Assembly: GCF_000519185.1 (NCBI RefSeq)
Contig: NZ_JAFA01000025.1
Span: forward strand, 58,522-122,521
Direction of reading: 5' to 3'
Length of the DNA: 64,000 nt
Source: Paraburkholderia nodosa DSM 21604
GTDB lineage: Bacteria > Pseudomonadota > Gammaproteobacteria > Burkholderiales > Burkholderiaceae
Positions 1-6,955 of the stretch are shown here, piece after piece. Within the stretch, counting starts at the first letter, position 1. Each line of letters starts with the position of its first letter. The notes under the pieces are model-generated. The model searched no databases and was not told where the DNA came from. It saw only the letters and a program-made list of their open reading frames with translations. Position numbers and translations under genes: made by a program.

Positions 1-116
1 ACGTAGCGCATGATCACGCCGTAGAAGACGAGCACCGTCAGCGCGGCGAGTGCGACCGAGGCCAGGATCGTCAGCAGGCGAAACAGCAAATCGTTGGGAA
101 GTTTCAGGAAAGTCAT
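1..116 (-). CDS. dctQ: TRAP transporter small permease subunit, N-terminal fragment (partial at window edge)
   Basis: Only the first 38 codons are present; the gene runs off the left edge. The protein starts MTFLKLPNDLLFRLL and passes into a long hydrophobic helix, as in the four-helix small membrane subunit (DctQ/YiaM type) of TRAP transporters. It lies 78 nt downstream of a solute-binding dctP gene on the same strand, which is the usual P-Q(-M) order, so a large dctM permease probably follows outside the window. The family call rests on context plus the N-terminal helix, because too little sequence is visible for a motif. Confidence 0.7.
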   Translation of the reverse strand, partial: MTFLKLPNDLLFRLLTILASVALAALTVLVFYGVIMRY

Positions 117-194
117 GATCCATCCTTGCACGGCACACACTGCACAACTGCGTTTTTCCGGCTCCGCGCCGCAAGCGACGCGGAGCCCCGGGCT

Positions 195-1205
195 TTAGTG
201 AATCGCCTGGATTTCGTCCACGATCTTCTTCATATCGGGCGTCTTTTCATACTTTGTCCAGACCGGCTGCATGGCCTTCACGAAGGCTGCGCGATCGACC
301 TGCGCAGCCGGAATGATGGTCGCGCCGCCCTTTTCCACCGTCTTGCCCGCCGTGTCTTCGCGCGCCGTCCAGAGCTTCACGTAGTACGGCACCGAGTCGG
401 CTGCCGCCTTCTTGATGATCTCCTGCTCCTGCGGCGTGAGCGTGTCCCATACCTTCTTCGAGAACACGAGCACTTCAGGCGTCATGGCGTGGTCCGTCTC
501 GGAGTACACCTGCGCCACTTCGTAGTGCTTGGTTTCCTCGTACGACGGCAGGTTGTTTTCCGCTGCGTCCACAAGGCCCGTCTTCAGGCCCGTATAGACT
601 TCGGCGAACGGCATCGGCGTGGGCGTGCCGCCCATGGCCTTGATTTCGTCGACCATGAGGTCAGACGGCTGCACGCGCACCTTCAGGCCTTTCATGTCGG
701 CCGGCGACTTGATCGGACGCTTCGCGTAGATCGAGCGCGCGCCGCTCTCGTAGAACGTCAGCGCGATCATGCCCTTGGCCTTGAACGCGTCGAGAATCTT
801 CTGGCCTTCGGGGCCGTACATCACCTTGCGGAAATGGTCGATGTCGCGAAAGAGGAACGGCAGCGAAGGAATCATCGATTCCGGCACGATCTCGTTGAAC
901 GCGGCGCCATTGGCGCGAACCATGTCGAGCGCGCCAATGCGCACCTGGTCGATCGTATCGTTCTCCGAACCGAGCGCGCTGTTGCCGAACACCTTGATGG
1001 AATCCTTACCGCCCGTGGCCTGCGAAATCTCTTCGCCCATGTGCTTGAGCGCCATGTTGGTCGGGAAGGTGTCGCTATGAACGTCGGCGACGCGGAACAC
1101 GCGCGCGTGCGCGGCGCCTGCGGTGAGCGCGAGCGCCGCGGCCAGAACGGTCATTGCGGTCTTCGCGGTGCGTGCACCATGTGAGTTGCGAAAGGTCTTT
1201 TTCAT
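195..1205 (-). CDS. dctP: TRAP transporter periplasmic solute-binding protein (DctP family), probably uronate-specific
   Basis: This 336-residue periplasmic receptor of a sodium-driven TRAP transporter would hand its ligand to the DctQM permease. I chose the ATG at 1205 because it begins a Sec signal peptide (MKKTFRN, hydrophobic stretch, cleavage near AAHA, residues 31-34); an upstream in-frame start would bury that signal. The mature part has the DctP fold pattern, including the conserved Arg in 'GLKVRVQPSD' that normally binds the ligand carboxylate, and 'VDAAENNLPSYEETKHYEVA'. Neighbours are a porin remnant, a LacI repressor and uronate dehydrogenase, so galacturonate or glucuronate is the likely ligand. 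That specificity is inferred from context and not seen directly. Confidence 0.9.
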   Translation of the reverse strand: MKKTFRNSHGARTAKTAMTVLAAALALTAGAAHARVFRVADVHSDTFPTNMALKHMGEEISQATGGKDSIKVFGNSALGSENDTIDQVRIGALDMVRANGAAFNEIVPESMIPSLPFLFRDIDHFRKVMYGPEGQKILDAFKAKGMIALTFYESGARSIYAKRPIKSPADMKGLKVRVQPSDLMVDEIKAMGGTPTPMPFAEVYTGLKTGLVDAAENNLPSYEETKHYEVAQVYSETDHAMTPEVLVFSKKVWDTLTPQEQEIIKKAAADSVPYYVKLWTAREDTAGKTVEKGGATIIPAAQVDRAAFVKAMQPVWTKYEKTPDMKKIVDEIQAIH

Positions 1206-1275
1206 TGCTTGCCCCAAGAATGGAAGAGTTGTTTTCGAGCCGTGTTTGGGCTGATTCGCTGGCCAACCGGGTGTC

Positions 1276-1668
1276 TCAGAACCGGTGGATGATGCCTGCA
1301 CCTACTGCGACCCTGCTGCGGGACGAAGACGGCATGGTCTGGAAGCCGTCGCCGATCGTCGCGGTCGCGTTGATGATCTGCGTACCGTTGCCTGCCGGCG
1401 TGAGGGTCTTGCCGTTGGCACGCTGGAAAGCCTGCAACGCGTAAAGTCCCGTGCGCCTGGAAAGCGTGGAGTACTCGGAGAGATTGAACTGCTGGTATTG
1501 GGCGCTGCTCGTAATGCCCTTGGCTCGCGTGGCGCGTGTAGCGGTAGCCCGTCGCGAAGTCCCGCGTCGGGGCTGGCTTCCCGTGCAGGACGACGCAAAG
1601 GCGGGTGCGGCGCCCGCAATCGCCACCCCGACCTCAGCGCACTTCAACCGGCGCCTGTTCTCCGCCAT
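1276..1668 (-). pseudogene. Internally deleted Gram-negative porin remnant
   Basis: The reading frame opens with a strong ribosome site (GGAGATCGGAGA before ATG) and a porin-like signal segment (VGVAIAGAAPAFA, about residues 13-25). It then jumps almost at once to a porin C-terminus: 'QYQQFNLSEYSTLSRRTGLY', 'ALQAFQRANGKTL' and the terminal 'GAGIIHRF' ending in Phe. A normal trimeric Burkholderia porin is about 350-380 residues; here 130 codons remain, so most of the barrel is missing. Just before the C-terminal block a neighbouring frame encodes 'FATGYRYTRHASQGH', which also looks porin-like, so there is probably a frameshift near 1505-1520 as well. It lies between dctP and a LacI-type operator, so it was probably the first gene of the uronate uptake operon. 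Confidence 0.75.
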
Positions 1669-1705
1669 TCTCCGATCTCCTTTTGTTCTTCGCGTGCCAC
1701 TTCGG

Positions 1706-1717
1706 GAAAACGTTTTC
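1706..1717. promoter_or_regulatory. LacI-type operator, copy 1
   Basis: Perfect palindrome GAAAACGTTTTC, identical to a second copy at 2989-3000. It lies 38 nt upstream of the porin remnant and so in front of the porin-dctP-dctQ transcription unit. The central CG and AAAACGTTTT core are typical of LacI/GalR-family operators. The adjacent LacI-family gene is the obvious ligand-responsive repressor. Confidence 0.8.
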
Positions 1718-1873
1718 TCGAAATTTAATGTGTTCCTTTCGAAATGGCTAGTAGGTAGTTACGCGGAGCGGCGCAGCGTTGGCGCGTACGAGTCGGCGCA
1801 TCGGGAGCAGGCGTGACGAGGCCGCCGGCCGTTGCCTGGCGGCCAGCGCGGGGGAAGTACAGCGATCAGGAAA

Positions 1874-2866
1874 TCAGCGGCAGGCGACGGTCGAGTCGCG
1901 CACGACCAGGCGGGGTTCGAGCACGACCTGCTCGACATCGGCGCGGCCGGCGAGGACGTCGATGAGCTTTTGCATGGCCAGCTCGCCCATGCGCTCGCTC
2001 TGCCCGTCGATCGTGGTGAGGCGCGGCTCGACGTATTCGCCATACGGCACGTTGTCGATGCCGGCGACCGAGATGTCCTGCGGCACGCGAAAGCCGAGCG
2101 ACCTGGCCTCCTTCATGAAGCCGAGCGCGATGAGGTCGTTGTAGCAGATCACCGCCTGCGGGCGCTTCGGCCCCAGCATCACCCGCGAGCAGGCCTGCTC
2201 GCCCCCCTGGGCGGTCGGCGCGTGCGTCTCGTAGACGTCGAGCGTGAGGCCGGCCTCGGCCAGCGCCTCGGTGGCGCCGGCAATACGCTCGTCGTTGATG
2301 GTCGCCGCAGCGAACCCCAGATAGGCGACATGGCGGTGCCCGAGATTGAGCAAATGACGCACCAGCATGGACGTCGCGAGCCGGTTGTCGAACCCGACGG
2401 TGGGCATGTCGAGCCCGCGCACGGTCCGGAGCATGACGACCGGCTTGCCCAGATTCTTCGTCCACCGGGCGATTTCCTCGGAAGCCCGCGAACTGACGAT
2501 GAGCCCGTCCACGCGCGGCGCGAGCGCTTCGATGAGCGAGCGCTCGCGCGCGAGATTCTCCTCGGCGTCCACGAGCAGCAGCGTGTAGTCGTGCTGGAGC
2601 GCCACGCGGTTCGCACCCTTGACCACGTTCGTGAAGTGCGGGTTCGCGATGTCCAGAATGGCGATGCCGATCGTGCGCGTGCGCCCCGTGATCATCGAGC
2701 GCGCCAGCGGATTGGAGCGGTAGCCGAGCAGCTCGATGGCGTCTTTGACCTTCGCCTCCACCGCCGGCGAAAAGCGCTGCGTGCCGTTCACGTACTTCGA
2801 TACCGTCGCGACCGAGACGCCGGCCATGGCGGCGACATCGCGAATCGTCGGGGAACCACTTTTCAT
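1874..2866 (-). CDS. LacI family transcriptional repressor of the uronate module
   Basis: This 330-residue LacI/GalR-type repressor carries an N-terminal helix-turn-helix (residues about 8-28, 'TIRDVAAMAGVSVATVSKYV' including the LacI hinge entry), followed by a periplasmic-binding-like sensor domain. I chose the ATG at 2866 because it places the HTH at the very N-terminus as in all family members; the longer reading would add about 62 residues across the divergent udh promoter. Two identical operator palindromes flank the gene, one before the porin/TRAP operon and one on the udh promoter, so it very likely represses both, plus itself through the shared intergenic site. The inducer is probably a uronate or aldarate, which is inference. 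Confidence 0.9.
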   Translation of the reverse strand: MKSGSPTIRDVAAMAGVSVATVSKYVNGTQRFSPAVEAKVKDAIELLGYRSNPLARSMITGRTRTIGIAILDIANPHFTNVVKGANRVALQHDYTLLLVDAEENLARERSLIEALAPRVDGLIVSSRASEEIARWTKNLGKPVVMLRTVRGLDMPTVGFDNRLATSMLVRHLLNLGHRHVAYLGFAAATINDERIAGATEALAEAGLTLDVYETHAPTAQGGEQACSRVMLGPKRPQAVICYNDLIALGFMKEARSLGFRVPQDISVAGIDNVPYGEYVEPRLTTIDGQSERMGELAMQKLIDVLAGRADVEQVVLEPRLVVRDSTVACR

Positions 2867-2957
2867 AGGTTGACAACGCCAGGGAGGATCGACGGCGAGC
2901 ATTGTCGCAGAAACGGACTTGGGGTGAACCCCGGTATTCGCCGCAGGTATTCCTCCA

Positions 2958-2986
2958 TTGACGCTGCGACTCTCGATGGCTATATT
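2958..2986 (+). promoter_or_regulatory. Sigma-70 promoter of udh
   Basis: TTGACG (2958-2963) and TATATT (2981-2986) are separated by exactly 17 nt. The predicted start of transcription, near 2993, falls inside the LacI-type operator at 2988-3001, a classic repression geometry. Confidence 0.8.
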
Positions 2987-2987
2987 C

Positions 2988-3001
2988 GGAAAACGTTTTC
3001 C
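2988..3001. promoter_or_regulatory. LacI-type operator, copy 2 (udh / lacI intergenic)
   Basis: Perfect 14-bp palindrome GGAAAACGTTTTCC. Its 12-bp core equals the copy at 1706-1717. It sits two bases after the -10 element of the udh promoter and upstream of the divergent LacI gene. Confidence 0.85.
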
Positions 3002-3040
3002 TCGTGTTTTCAATATCAAAATAATTCCCAGGGAGCCCTG

Positions 3041-3874
3041 ATGTCGCACCACTCACTTGCAGCCAAACCGTTCGGCCGTCTTCTTCTTACTGGCGCAGGC
3101 GGCAATCTGGGCCGTCAGTTGCGCGGCGCGCTCGCGAACTGGGCCGACATCGTGCGCGTCAGCGACATCACGGAACTGGGCGAGGCGGCGCCGCACGAGG
3201 AAACGCGCCGCGTCGACCTCGCGGATCGCGAGGCGGTCATGCAACTCGTGGAAGGCGTGGATGCGATCGTGCACCTGGGCGGCATCTCCATCGACGCGCC
3301 GTTCGACGATCTCCTCGAAGCCAACATTCGCGGCACGTACAACCTCTATGAAGCCGCGCGCAAGCACGGCATCAAGCGCATCGTCTACGCCAGTTCCAAT
3401 CACGTCACGGGTTTTCATCCGGTGACCAGCGTGCTCGATACCGATGCCGCGCACCGGCCGGACAGCCTGTACGGCGTGACGAAATGCTTCGGCGAATCGC
3501 TGTCGCGCTATTACTTCGATCGCTTCGGCATGGAGACGGTCTGTCTGCGCATCGGTTCGTCGTTCGAAGAACCGAAGAACGCACGCATGCTCGTCACGTT
3601 CCTGAGCTATCGCGACTTCATCGAACTCGTGCGCTGCTCGCTGTTCACCAATCGCGTGGGTCATGCGATCGTCTATGGCGTATCGGACAACCCCGCGAGC
3701 TGGTGGGACAACGGCAAGGCGGGGTTCCTCGGCTACCGGCCGCGCGACAGCTCGGCGGCGTACGCCGAGCGCTTCCCGGCGAGCGCGCCGAACGCCGAGC
3801 TTGCCGACGCTGCGCAGCAGTATCAGGGCGGCCCGTTCGTGCTGGGCGAGCCGATGCAAGGCGCCGAACTCTGA
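3041..3874 (+). CDS. udh: Uronate dehydrogenase (NAD-dependent epimerase/dehydratase fold)
   Basis: This 277-residue extended-SDR protein matches the uronate dehydrogenase family (EC 1.1.1.203), which oxidises D-galacturonate or D-glucuronate with NAD+ to the aldaro-lactone, the first step of oxidative uronate catabolism. Visible features are the Rossmann loop 'TGAGGNLGR' (residues 17-25), 'VHLGGIS', the 'ASSNH' segment, the catalytic pair Tyr144-x3-Lys148 in 'LYGVTKCFGE', and the family-typical 'WWDN' and 'GFLGYRPRD' near the C-terminus. A good ribosome site (GGGAG) precedes ATG 3041. It is divergent from the LacI gene, with a promoter and operator directly upstream. Later steps (lactonase, aldarate dehydratase) are not in this window. 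Confidence 0.92.
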   Translation: MSHHSLAAKPFGRLLLTGAGGNLGRQLRGALANWADIVRVSDITELGEAAPHEETRRVDLADREAVMQLVEGVDAIVHLGGISIDAPFDDLLEANIRGTYNLYEAARKHGIKRIVYASSNHVTGFHPVTSVLDTDAAHRPDSLYGVTKCFGESLSRYYFDRFGMETVCLRIGSSFEEPKNARMLVTFLSYRDFIELVRCSLFTNRVGHAIVYGVSDNPASWWDNGKAGFLGYRPRDSSAAYAERFPASAPNAELADAAQQYQGGPFVLGEPMQGAEL

Positions 3875-4048
3875 TCGGACTCCTGATAGATCGGGAGACC
3901 GCGCGGGAGACCGGCTCGGTCGCCTGCAGGCAAACCGCCCTGGCCGCGAAGCGGCTGGGGCGGGGTTGCACAGCGATTGACAGTTAGTTGCACATTTATT
4001 GGCGCCACGCGCCCACGGCCGCCCTCGCCCGGCAGCGGATACAAACTG

Positions 4049-4075
4049 CAGGCTGTATTTGCAAATTACAGCCTG
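4049..4075. promoter_or_regulatory. Inverted repeat, HipB operator candidate 1
   Basis: Perfect 9-bp arms CAGGCTGTA / TACAGCCTG separated by 9 nt (TTTGCAAAT, itself nearly symmetrical). It lies about 105 nt upstream of hipB. HipB-type antitoxins bind such repeats to autorepress the operon. Confidence 0.65.
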
Positions 4076-4093
4076 TGATTTGTATTTTTACTT

Positions 4094-4111
4094 TACAGGG
4101 TATAGACTGTA
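4094..4111. promoter_or_regulatory. Inverted repeat, HipB operator candidate 2
   Basis: TACAG (4094-4098) and CTGTA (4107-4111) flank 8 nt that contain the candidate -10 hexamer TATAGA. The half-sites repeat those of the 4049-4075 palindrome, suggesting two HipB dimers bind across the promoter. Confidence 0.6.
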
Positions 4112-4179
4112 TTCGACCGCGCCGCGCGTTTCCGTTTGCAGCGGCCGTCTGCAGCGGCATTGCGCCGCCCGGAGTTGCC

Positions 4180-4578
4180 GTGGACTACCCTCTCAAGACC
4201 CTGAGCCAGCTGCGCCCGATTCTCGTCGGCTTCCGCAAGAAAGCCGGCCTCACCCAGAAAGACCTCGCCACGCGGCTCGGCATCTCACAGCAAAGCTATG
4301 CCGCGTTCGAGGCGAATCCCGAAGCGGCGAGCGTCGAGCGGCTCGTGCGGGTCCTGCGGCTCGTCGACGTCGAAATCAAGCTCGGCGCGCCCGAAGCGAA
4401 GGCCGCGCCGGTCGCGGAGAAAGCCGCTCCGCGTCCGGCCAGAACCCCCGCAGCCGCGGCCAAGATGTCGAGCGCGGCCAAGCCCCCGGCCGCCCGCAAA
4501 CGCACCCGCACTACGCCAGCGACCCCAGCGCCGCAGCGCCAGTCCGCCGCCCGCCGCAAGCCGAGGGAGGACTGGTGA
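4180..4578 (+). CDS. hipB: HipB-type antitoxin / XRE repressor with basic Ala-Pro-rich tail
   Basis: The GTG at 4180, preceded by CGGAG, gives a 132-residue protein. Residues about 8-66 are a Cro/C1 helix-turn-helix ('KKAGLTQKDLATRLGISQQ', then 'YAAFEANPEAASVERLVRVL'), the DNA-binding part of HipB, which neutralises HipA and represses the operon. Residues 70-132 form a low-complexity tail of Ala, Pro, Lys and Arg resembling bacterial histone-H1-like tails; E. coli HipB is only 88 residues and lacks this. The stop overlaps the start of hipA, so the two are translationally coupled. Two palindromes with shared half-sites lie upstream. Confidence 0.85.
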   Translation: MDYPLKTLSQLRPILVGFRKKAGLTQKDLATRLGISQQSYAAFEANPEAASVERLVRVLRLVDVEIKLGAPEAKAAPVAEKAAPRPARTPAAAAKMSSAAKPPAARKRTRTTPATPAPQRQSAARRKPREDW

Positions 4579-5906
4579 GCGCACGCCCACGCCTGCCCAA
4601 CCGGCTCGACCTGTGGATGAACGGCCTCCCGGTGGGCTACTGGGAGAACGCGCGCGGCAACGAACGCCTCGCGTACCTCGACAGCTGGCTCGACGACGAG
4701 CAAGGGCGCCCCCTCTCCCTCTCGCTGCCGTTCACGCCCGGCAACCAGCCCTACCGCGGCCGGATCGTCGCGGACTATTTCGACAATCTGCTGCCGGACA
4801 GCGACCGCATCCGCAGACGCATCGCCGCGCGCTACCAGACTGGCGGCACCTCGCCGTTCGAGTTGCTCGCCGCGCTCGGCCGCGATTGCGTGGGCGCGCT
4901 GCAGATACTTCCCGCTGGCGTTGCGCCTGCCGGCCTGAAGAGCATCAAGGGGCGCGCCCTGAGTGAAGGCGACATCGCGCAACTGCTGCGCGAAACCACC
5001 GCCACGCCGCATGCGGGCGAGCCCGATGCGGTGGACAGCCTGCGGCTGTCGATCGCCGGGGCGCAGGAAAAGACCGCGCTGCTGCGGCATGGCGGGCAGT
5101 GGCTGCTTCCACAGGGCAGCACGCCGACCACGCACATCCTGAAGCTGCCGCTCGGCCTCGTCGGCAACATGCGCGCCGACATGCGCACCTCGGTGGAAAA
5201 CGAGTGGCTGTGCACGCAGATCATCGCCGCCTACGGTTTGCCCGTCGCGCCCTGCGAAATCGCGCAATTCGAGGACGCGAAGGCGCTGGTCGTGGAGCGC
5301 TTCGACCGGCGTCTTGCGAGCGACGCCAGATGGATCCTGCGCCTGCCGCAGGAGGATCTGTGCCAGGCCACGGGCACGTCCGGCCTCGCCAAATACGAAG
5401 CCGACGGCGGCCCCGGCATCGACACGATCATGCAGGTGCTCGACGGCTCCGCGCGGGCCACGGCCGACCGCCGCAACTTCTTCGTCACGCAAGTCATCTT
5501 CTGGCTGCTCGCGGCCACGGACGGCCACGCGAAGAATTACAGCATTGCCCTGCTGCCCGGCAGCCAGTACGCCGCCACGCCGCTCTACGACGTGCTCAGC
5601 GCACATCCGGTCGTCGGCCGGGGCCGCAATCATATTGCGCCGCAGCGCGTGAGCCTCGCGATGGCCGTGCGCGGGCGCAACCGGCACTATCGCGTCGAGG
5701 AGATCTATCCGCGGCACTGGATCGCGCAAGGCCAGCGCGTGGGATTCGCCGCGGCGGAGGTCGAAGCGATGCTCGCGCAGGTGGCGGCGCAAACGCCGCG
5801 CGTGATCGAAGCGGTCGCAGCGCAGCTCCCCGCCGGTTTCCCCGCAGATGTAGCCGACACCGTTTTCGCCGGCATGCGCCGGCTCGCCGCGAGGCTCACC
5901 GCGTAG
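4575..5906 (+). CDS. hipA: HipA-family serine/threonine kinase toxin
   Basis: This 443-residue kinase starts at a GTG that overlaps the hipB stop (GTGA). HipA enzymes phosphorylate targets such as glutamyl-tRNA synthetase and cause growth arrest or persistence. The N-terminal HipA domain ('LDLWMNGLPVGYW', 'FDNLLPDS') precedes the kinase core with 'SIAGAQEKTAL' (Ser159 sits in the loop that carries the regulatory phosphoserine in E. coli HipA) and the catalytic 'DGHAKN' (Asp316 to Asn321), followed by 'LYDVLS', the metal-binding Asp region. All key motifs look intact, so this is probably an active toxin. The substrate is not determinable here. Confidence 0.9.
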   Translation: MSARPRLPNRLDLWMNGLPVGYWENARGNERLAYLDSWLDDEQGRPLSLSLPFTPGNQPYRGRIVADYFDNLLPDSDRIRRRIAARYQTGGTSPFELLAALGRDCVGALQILPAGVAPAGLKSIKGRALSEGDIAQLLRETTATPHAGEPDAVDSLRLSIAGAQEKTALLRHGGQWLLPQGSTPTTHILKLPLGLVGNMRADMRTSVENEWLCTQIIAAYGLPVAPCEIAQFEDAKALVVERFDRRLASDARWILRLPQEDLCQATGTSGLAKYEADGGPGIDTIMQVLDGSARATADRRNFFVTQVIFWLLAATDGHAKNYSIALLPGSQYAATPLYDVLSAHPVVGRGRNHIAPQRVSLAMAVRGRNRHYRVEEIYPRHWIAQGQRVGFAAAEVEAMLAQVAAQTPRVIEAVAAQLPAGFPADVADTVFAGMRRLAARLTA

Positions 5907-5912
5907 GGGAAA

Positions 5913-6821
5913 TCAGCCGCAGGCAAGCTCCTCGCCGTCGATCGCGCGCGTGAGCAGGTCGAGAAAGGCCTGCATGGTTTGCGGCAGCGTGCGGCCCGCC
6001 ATCGTCTGGATCTGCAGCGTGCGCTGATGCAGCTCCGGGTTCGTGAGCGGCACGGCGGCCAGTCCCTCCACCTCGAGACGGCCGCGCACGGTCAGAAAAC
6101 CGGTGAACGTCACGGCATCGGTCAGGCGTACGAATCGTTGCAACGCCACATGATAGTTGCTGACGAACACCGGCTCGAAGATCAACCCTTCGAGGCTGCA
6201 CGCGATGTCGAGCAGCTGGCGGATCGTCACGCCCTGGCTGTTCATCGCGACCGGCCACGGGATCAGATCGCGCAGCGACAACGACTCGCGCGCCGCCAGC
6301 GGATGATCGCGCCGCATGAGCGCGAATATCGGCGCGCGCTGCGAACAATGCACGGCAATCTCCTTCTCGGGCGCGACGCTGAAGCACAGCGCGATATCGG
6401 CCGTGCCCTCGCGCACGCGCTGCGTTGCAACAGAAGGCGCCGACACGTCCAGCTGAAAATGCGTTTGCGGATACGTCCTGAGAAAGTGAGCGAACGCCTG
6501 CGGCAGAAAATCCGGCGCGAGGCCTTCGGAACTCGCAACGCGAATGGTCGCGCGGCCGCCCTCGCTCAGCCCGCGAATCTCGCCGACCACGCGCTCCGTT
6601 TCGAGCAGGCTGCGCCGCGCGTGCTCGGCGAGCATGCGCCCCGCCTCGCTCAGCACCATGCCGCGCGGGCGCCGCTCGAATAACGGCGTGCCGAGTTCTT
6701 CTTCAAGCCGGGCGATCTGGCGGCTGAGCGCCGAAACGGCGACGTAGAGCCGCTCGGACGCCTTGCTCAGCGAGCCGCTGCGGGCCACTTCCAGAAAATA
6801 GCGCAGTGCGGTGTTGTCCAT
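5913..6821 (-). CDS. LysR family regulator of the M20/MHS/serine-hydrolase operon
   Basis: 302 residues with an N-terminal winged HTH beginning 'MDNTALRYFLEVARSGSLSK' and containing 'SERLYVAVSALSRQIARLEE', then a substrate-binding effector domain. I chose ATG 6821 because LysR proteins begin with the 'ALRYFLEVA' helix; a longer frame would run into the palindromic intergenic region. It is divergent from the M20 peptidase gene, with two inverted repeats between them, and is probably the activator of that operon. It is convergent with hipA, 6 nt apart. Confidence 0.88.
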   Translation of the reverse strand: MDNTALRYFLEVARSGSLSKASERLYVAVSALSRQIARLEEELGTPLFERRPRGMVLSEAGRMLAEHARRSLLETERVVGEIRGLSEGGRATIRVASSEGLAPDFLPQAFAHFLRTYPQTHFQLDVSAPSVATQRVREGTADIALCFSVAPEKEIAVHCSQRAPIFALMRRDHPLAARESLSLRDLIPWPVAMNSQGVTIRQLLDIACSLEGLIFEPVFVSNYHVALQRFVRLTDAVTFTGFLTVRGRLEVEGLAAVPLTNPELHQRTLQIQTMAGRTLPQTMQAFLDLLTRAIDGEELACG

Positions 6822-6844
6822 GTCGATGAGCGCGGTCTCGTCCG

Positions 6845-6888
6845 CTTTGCCGTTTCGGCAAAGATAAATCACAAATATTGTAATTGTG
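6845..6888. promoter_or_regulatory. Two inverted repeats in the LysR / M20 divergent promoter
   Basis: CTTTGCCG-ttt-CGGCAAAG (6845-6863) is a perfect 8-bp-arm palindrome. It is followed by CACAA-N9-TTGTG (6870-6888) in an AT-rich stretch, with the spacing of a LysR-type binding box. Both lie between divergent genes, so binding by the adjacent LysR protein is likely. Confidence 0.55.
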
Positions 6889-6955
6889 CAGAAATATCGG
6901 CGGTTGCACGATCGTTCGACGGCTGCAGACGGCCTCAAACAGAGGGAGACGCGCG

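Larger units (their letters stand above)
3875..4179. other. Intergenic region carrying the hipBA promoter and operators
   Basis: 305 nt without a convincing gene. The first half holds an imperfect GC-rich hairpin downstream of udh (around 3935-3970), a possible terminator without a T-run. The AT-rich second half, 4040-4115, holds two inverted repeats with TACAG/CTGTA half-sites and a candidate -10 (TATAGA, 4101-4106) for hipBA. Confidence 0.55.

Noticed and set aside
1206..1301. Upstream extension of DctP to 1301
   Set aside because: It would place 32 extra residues before a clear signal peptide.
3930..3975. Possible terminator after udh
   Set aside because: The stem is imperfect and there is no T-run; not strong enough for a separate call.
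3823..4044. 73-codon minus-strand frame overlapping the udh end
   Set aside because: No ribosome site and no family features; it lies in the udh-hipB gap and its composition is not protein-like.
3999..4574. Longer upstream start for HipA in its own frame
   Set aside because: It would run through the entire hipB gene; GTG 4575 overlapping the hipB stop gives the correct N-terminus.
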